Positions 6,366 through 6,990 of a stretch of 6,990 nucleotides of DNA are shown one piece after another; positions within the stretch are counted from its first letter, which is position 1; each line of letters begins with the position of its first letter. The translations under genes and the position numbers were made by a program. The DNA is taken from assembly GCA_910579605.1 (NCBI GenBank), contig CAJTUG010000014.1:31389-38378 (forward strand), given 5' to 3'. Under the pieces are notes generated by a model. The model was given only the letters and a program-made list of their open reading frames with translations, had not been told where the DNA came from and searched no databases. Source of the DNA: an uncultured Muribaculaceae bacterium (GTDB lineage: Bacteria; Bacteroidota; Bacteroidia; Bacteroidales; Muribaculaceae).

Positions 6366-6990
6366 TCAATCTTCTGCTGCATCTGGTGCCTCACCTTTTG
6401 GCAGTGTGAAATGAAGCCACAAGAATGCTATAACCCCAGAGAGTACGGATCCTGTCACAATTCCTAATTTTGCATGATTCAGAAGATACAATTCTTCCGG
6501 AACAGAAGCATCAAAAGAAAGTGTTGCAATGAAAATGGAAACAGTGAAGCCTATACCGCCAAGCATAGCCATAGATGCCATCATGTGCCAGTTGGAATGT
6601 GCAGGCATAGGAGCCCACTTAAGTTTGACGGCCAACCACGAAAACGATAATATACCTAAGAACTTACCCAAAACAAGACCGGCTATTACTGCCAAGGATA
6701 TACCATGGAATATAGATGTAGGATCCATATCCAAAAGATAGATTCCCGCATTGGCAAATGCAAAAAGCGGCAAGATAAAATAATTAACTATAGGGTGAAG
6801 CGAATCTTCAAGATCCTGAAGTGGAGAAATAACCTTATCAGACGCCGATTCCACCTCTTTGAGCCAGTTCAATTGTTCTTTTCCTAATATTGTACGTTTC
6901 TCTAAATCTGCATCGTCCTCATCGCCTTTGAAATGAGAAATAGATTTTCGTATGATTTTAATATATTTCTTTGGCGCAAATACCGGAGTG
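6366..6990 (-). CDS. nhaA: Na+/H+ antiporter NhaA, C-terminal half (5' end outside the window)
   Basis: NhaA exports Na+ (or Li+) in exchange for H+ across the inner membrane and controls internal pH and sodium. The frame is open to the right edge, showing the last 207 residues. A TTG at 6872 could be taken as a start but is internal: the frame continues through a charged cytoplasmic linker (KGDEDDADLEKRT) into NhaA-like sequence. Visible family features are SPLQDLEDSLHP, FILPLFAFANAG, AGLVLGKFLGI with the lysine equivalent to E. coli K300, the GGIGFTVSIFIATLSF helix, and HAKLGIVTGSVLSGVIAF. These correspond to E. coli helices IX-XII. The Asp-Asp ion-binding pair of helix V lies outside the window and cannot be checked. 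The protein ends in a short acidic tail (EAPDAAED). It lies 187 nt upstream of rprX on the same strand, and no clear terminator hairpin follows its stop. Confidence 0.94.
   Translation of the reverse strand, partial: TPVFAPKKYIKIIRKSISHFKGDEDDADLEKRTILGKEQLNWLKEVESASDKVISPLQDLEDSLHPIVNYFILPLFAFANAGIYLLDMDPTSIFHGISLAVIAGLVLGKFLGILSFSWLAVKLKWAPMPAHSNWHMMASMAMLGGIGFTVSIFIATLSFDASVPEELYLLNHAKLGIVTGSVLSGVIAFLWLHFTLPKGEAPDAAED

Noticed and set aside
6366..6872. A complete 168-residue nhaA-like gene starting at the TTG at 6872
   Set aside because: The frame continues without a stop to the right edge and encodes further NhaA-like sequence, so this is an internal leucine codon and the gene is cut by the window.

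Overview
The window looks like ordinary chromosomal core sequence from a member of the Bacteroidales (Bacteroidota). Three things point there: an RprX/RprY two-component pair very like the one known from Bacteroides and Porphyromonas; a BioD of the lineage type that carries KFIQTG instead of the usual KP-x-x-[ST]G; and matches to the Bacteroidota -7 promoter element TAnnTTTG, with little Shine-Dalgarno sequence before the genes. The species cannot be named from the sequence alone.

Layout. (1) Positions 2-1337, plus strand: the end of a biotin operon, with a 5'-truncated bioC (malonyl-ACP methyltransferase) overlapping bioD (dethiobiotin synthetase) by 8 nt. (2) Positions 1366-2288, plus: a new transcription unit with its own promoter, holding a stand-alone DEDDy 3'-5' exonuclease and, 14 nt later, a 78-residue protein with two membrane segments and no recognised function. 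(3) Positions 2359-3876, plus: gpmI, the cofactor-independent phosphoglycerate mutase of glycolysis, with all catalytic residues present. (4) Positions 3894-3929: a perfect 16-bp hairpin between two convergent genes, a bidirectional terminator. (5) Positions 3942-6178, minus: rprX (sensor kinase) followed 5 nt later by rprY (OmpR-class regulator). (6) Positions 6179-6365: a 187-nt AT-rich leader with a -7-like element and five TTAACA/TGTTAA hexamers, a candidate control region. (7) Positions 6366-6990, minus: the C-terminal half of nhaA, a Na+/H+ antiporter, running off the right edge.

How the parts relate. The biotin genes, the exonuclease unit and gpmI are housekeeping units on one strand with no obvious shared function. 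The most interesting relation is on the right: nhaA lies directly upstream of rprXY on the same strand, and RprY in Porphyromonas gingivalis has been connected with sodium-related stress and the Na+-pumping NADH:quinone oxidoreductase. A sodium/redox theme is therefore plausible but not shown. I found no mobile elements, CRISPR arrays, RNA genes, phage genes or clear new system. No gene-free stretch exceeds 300 bases.
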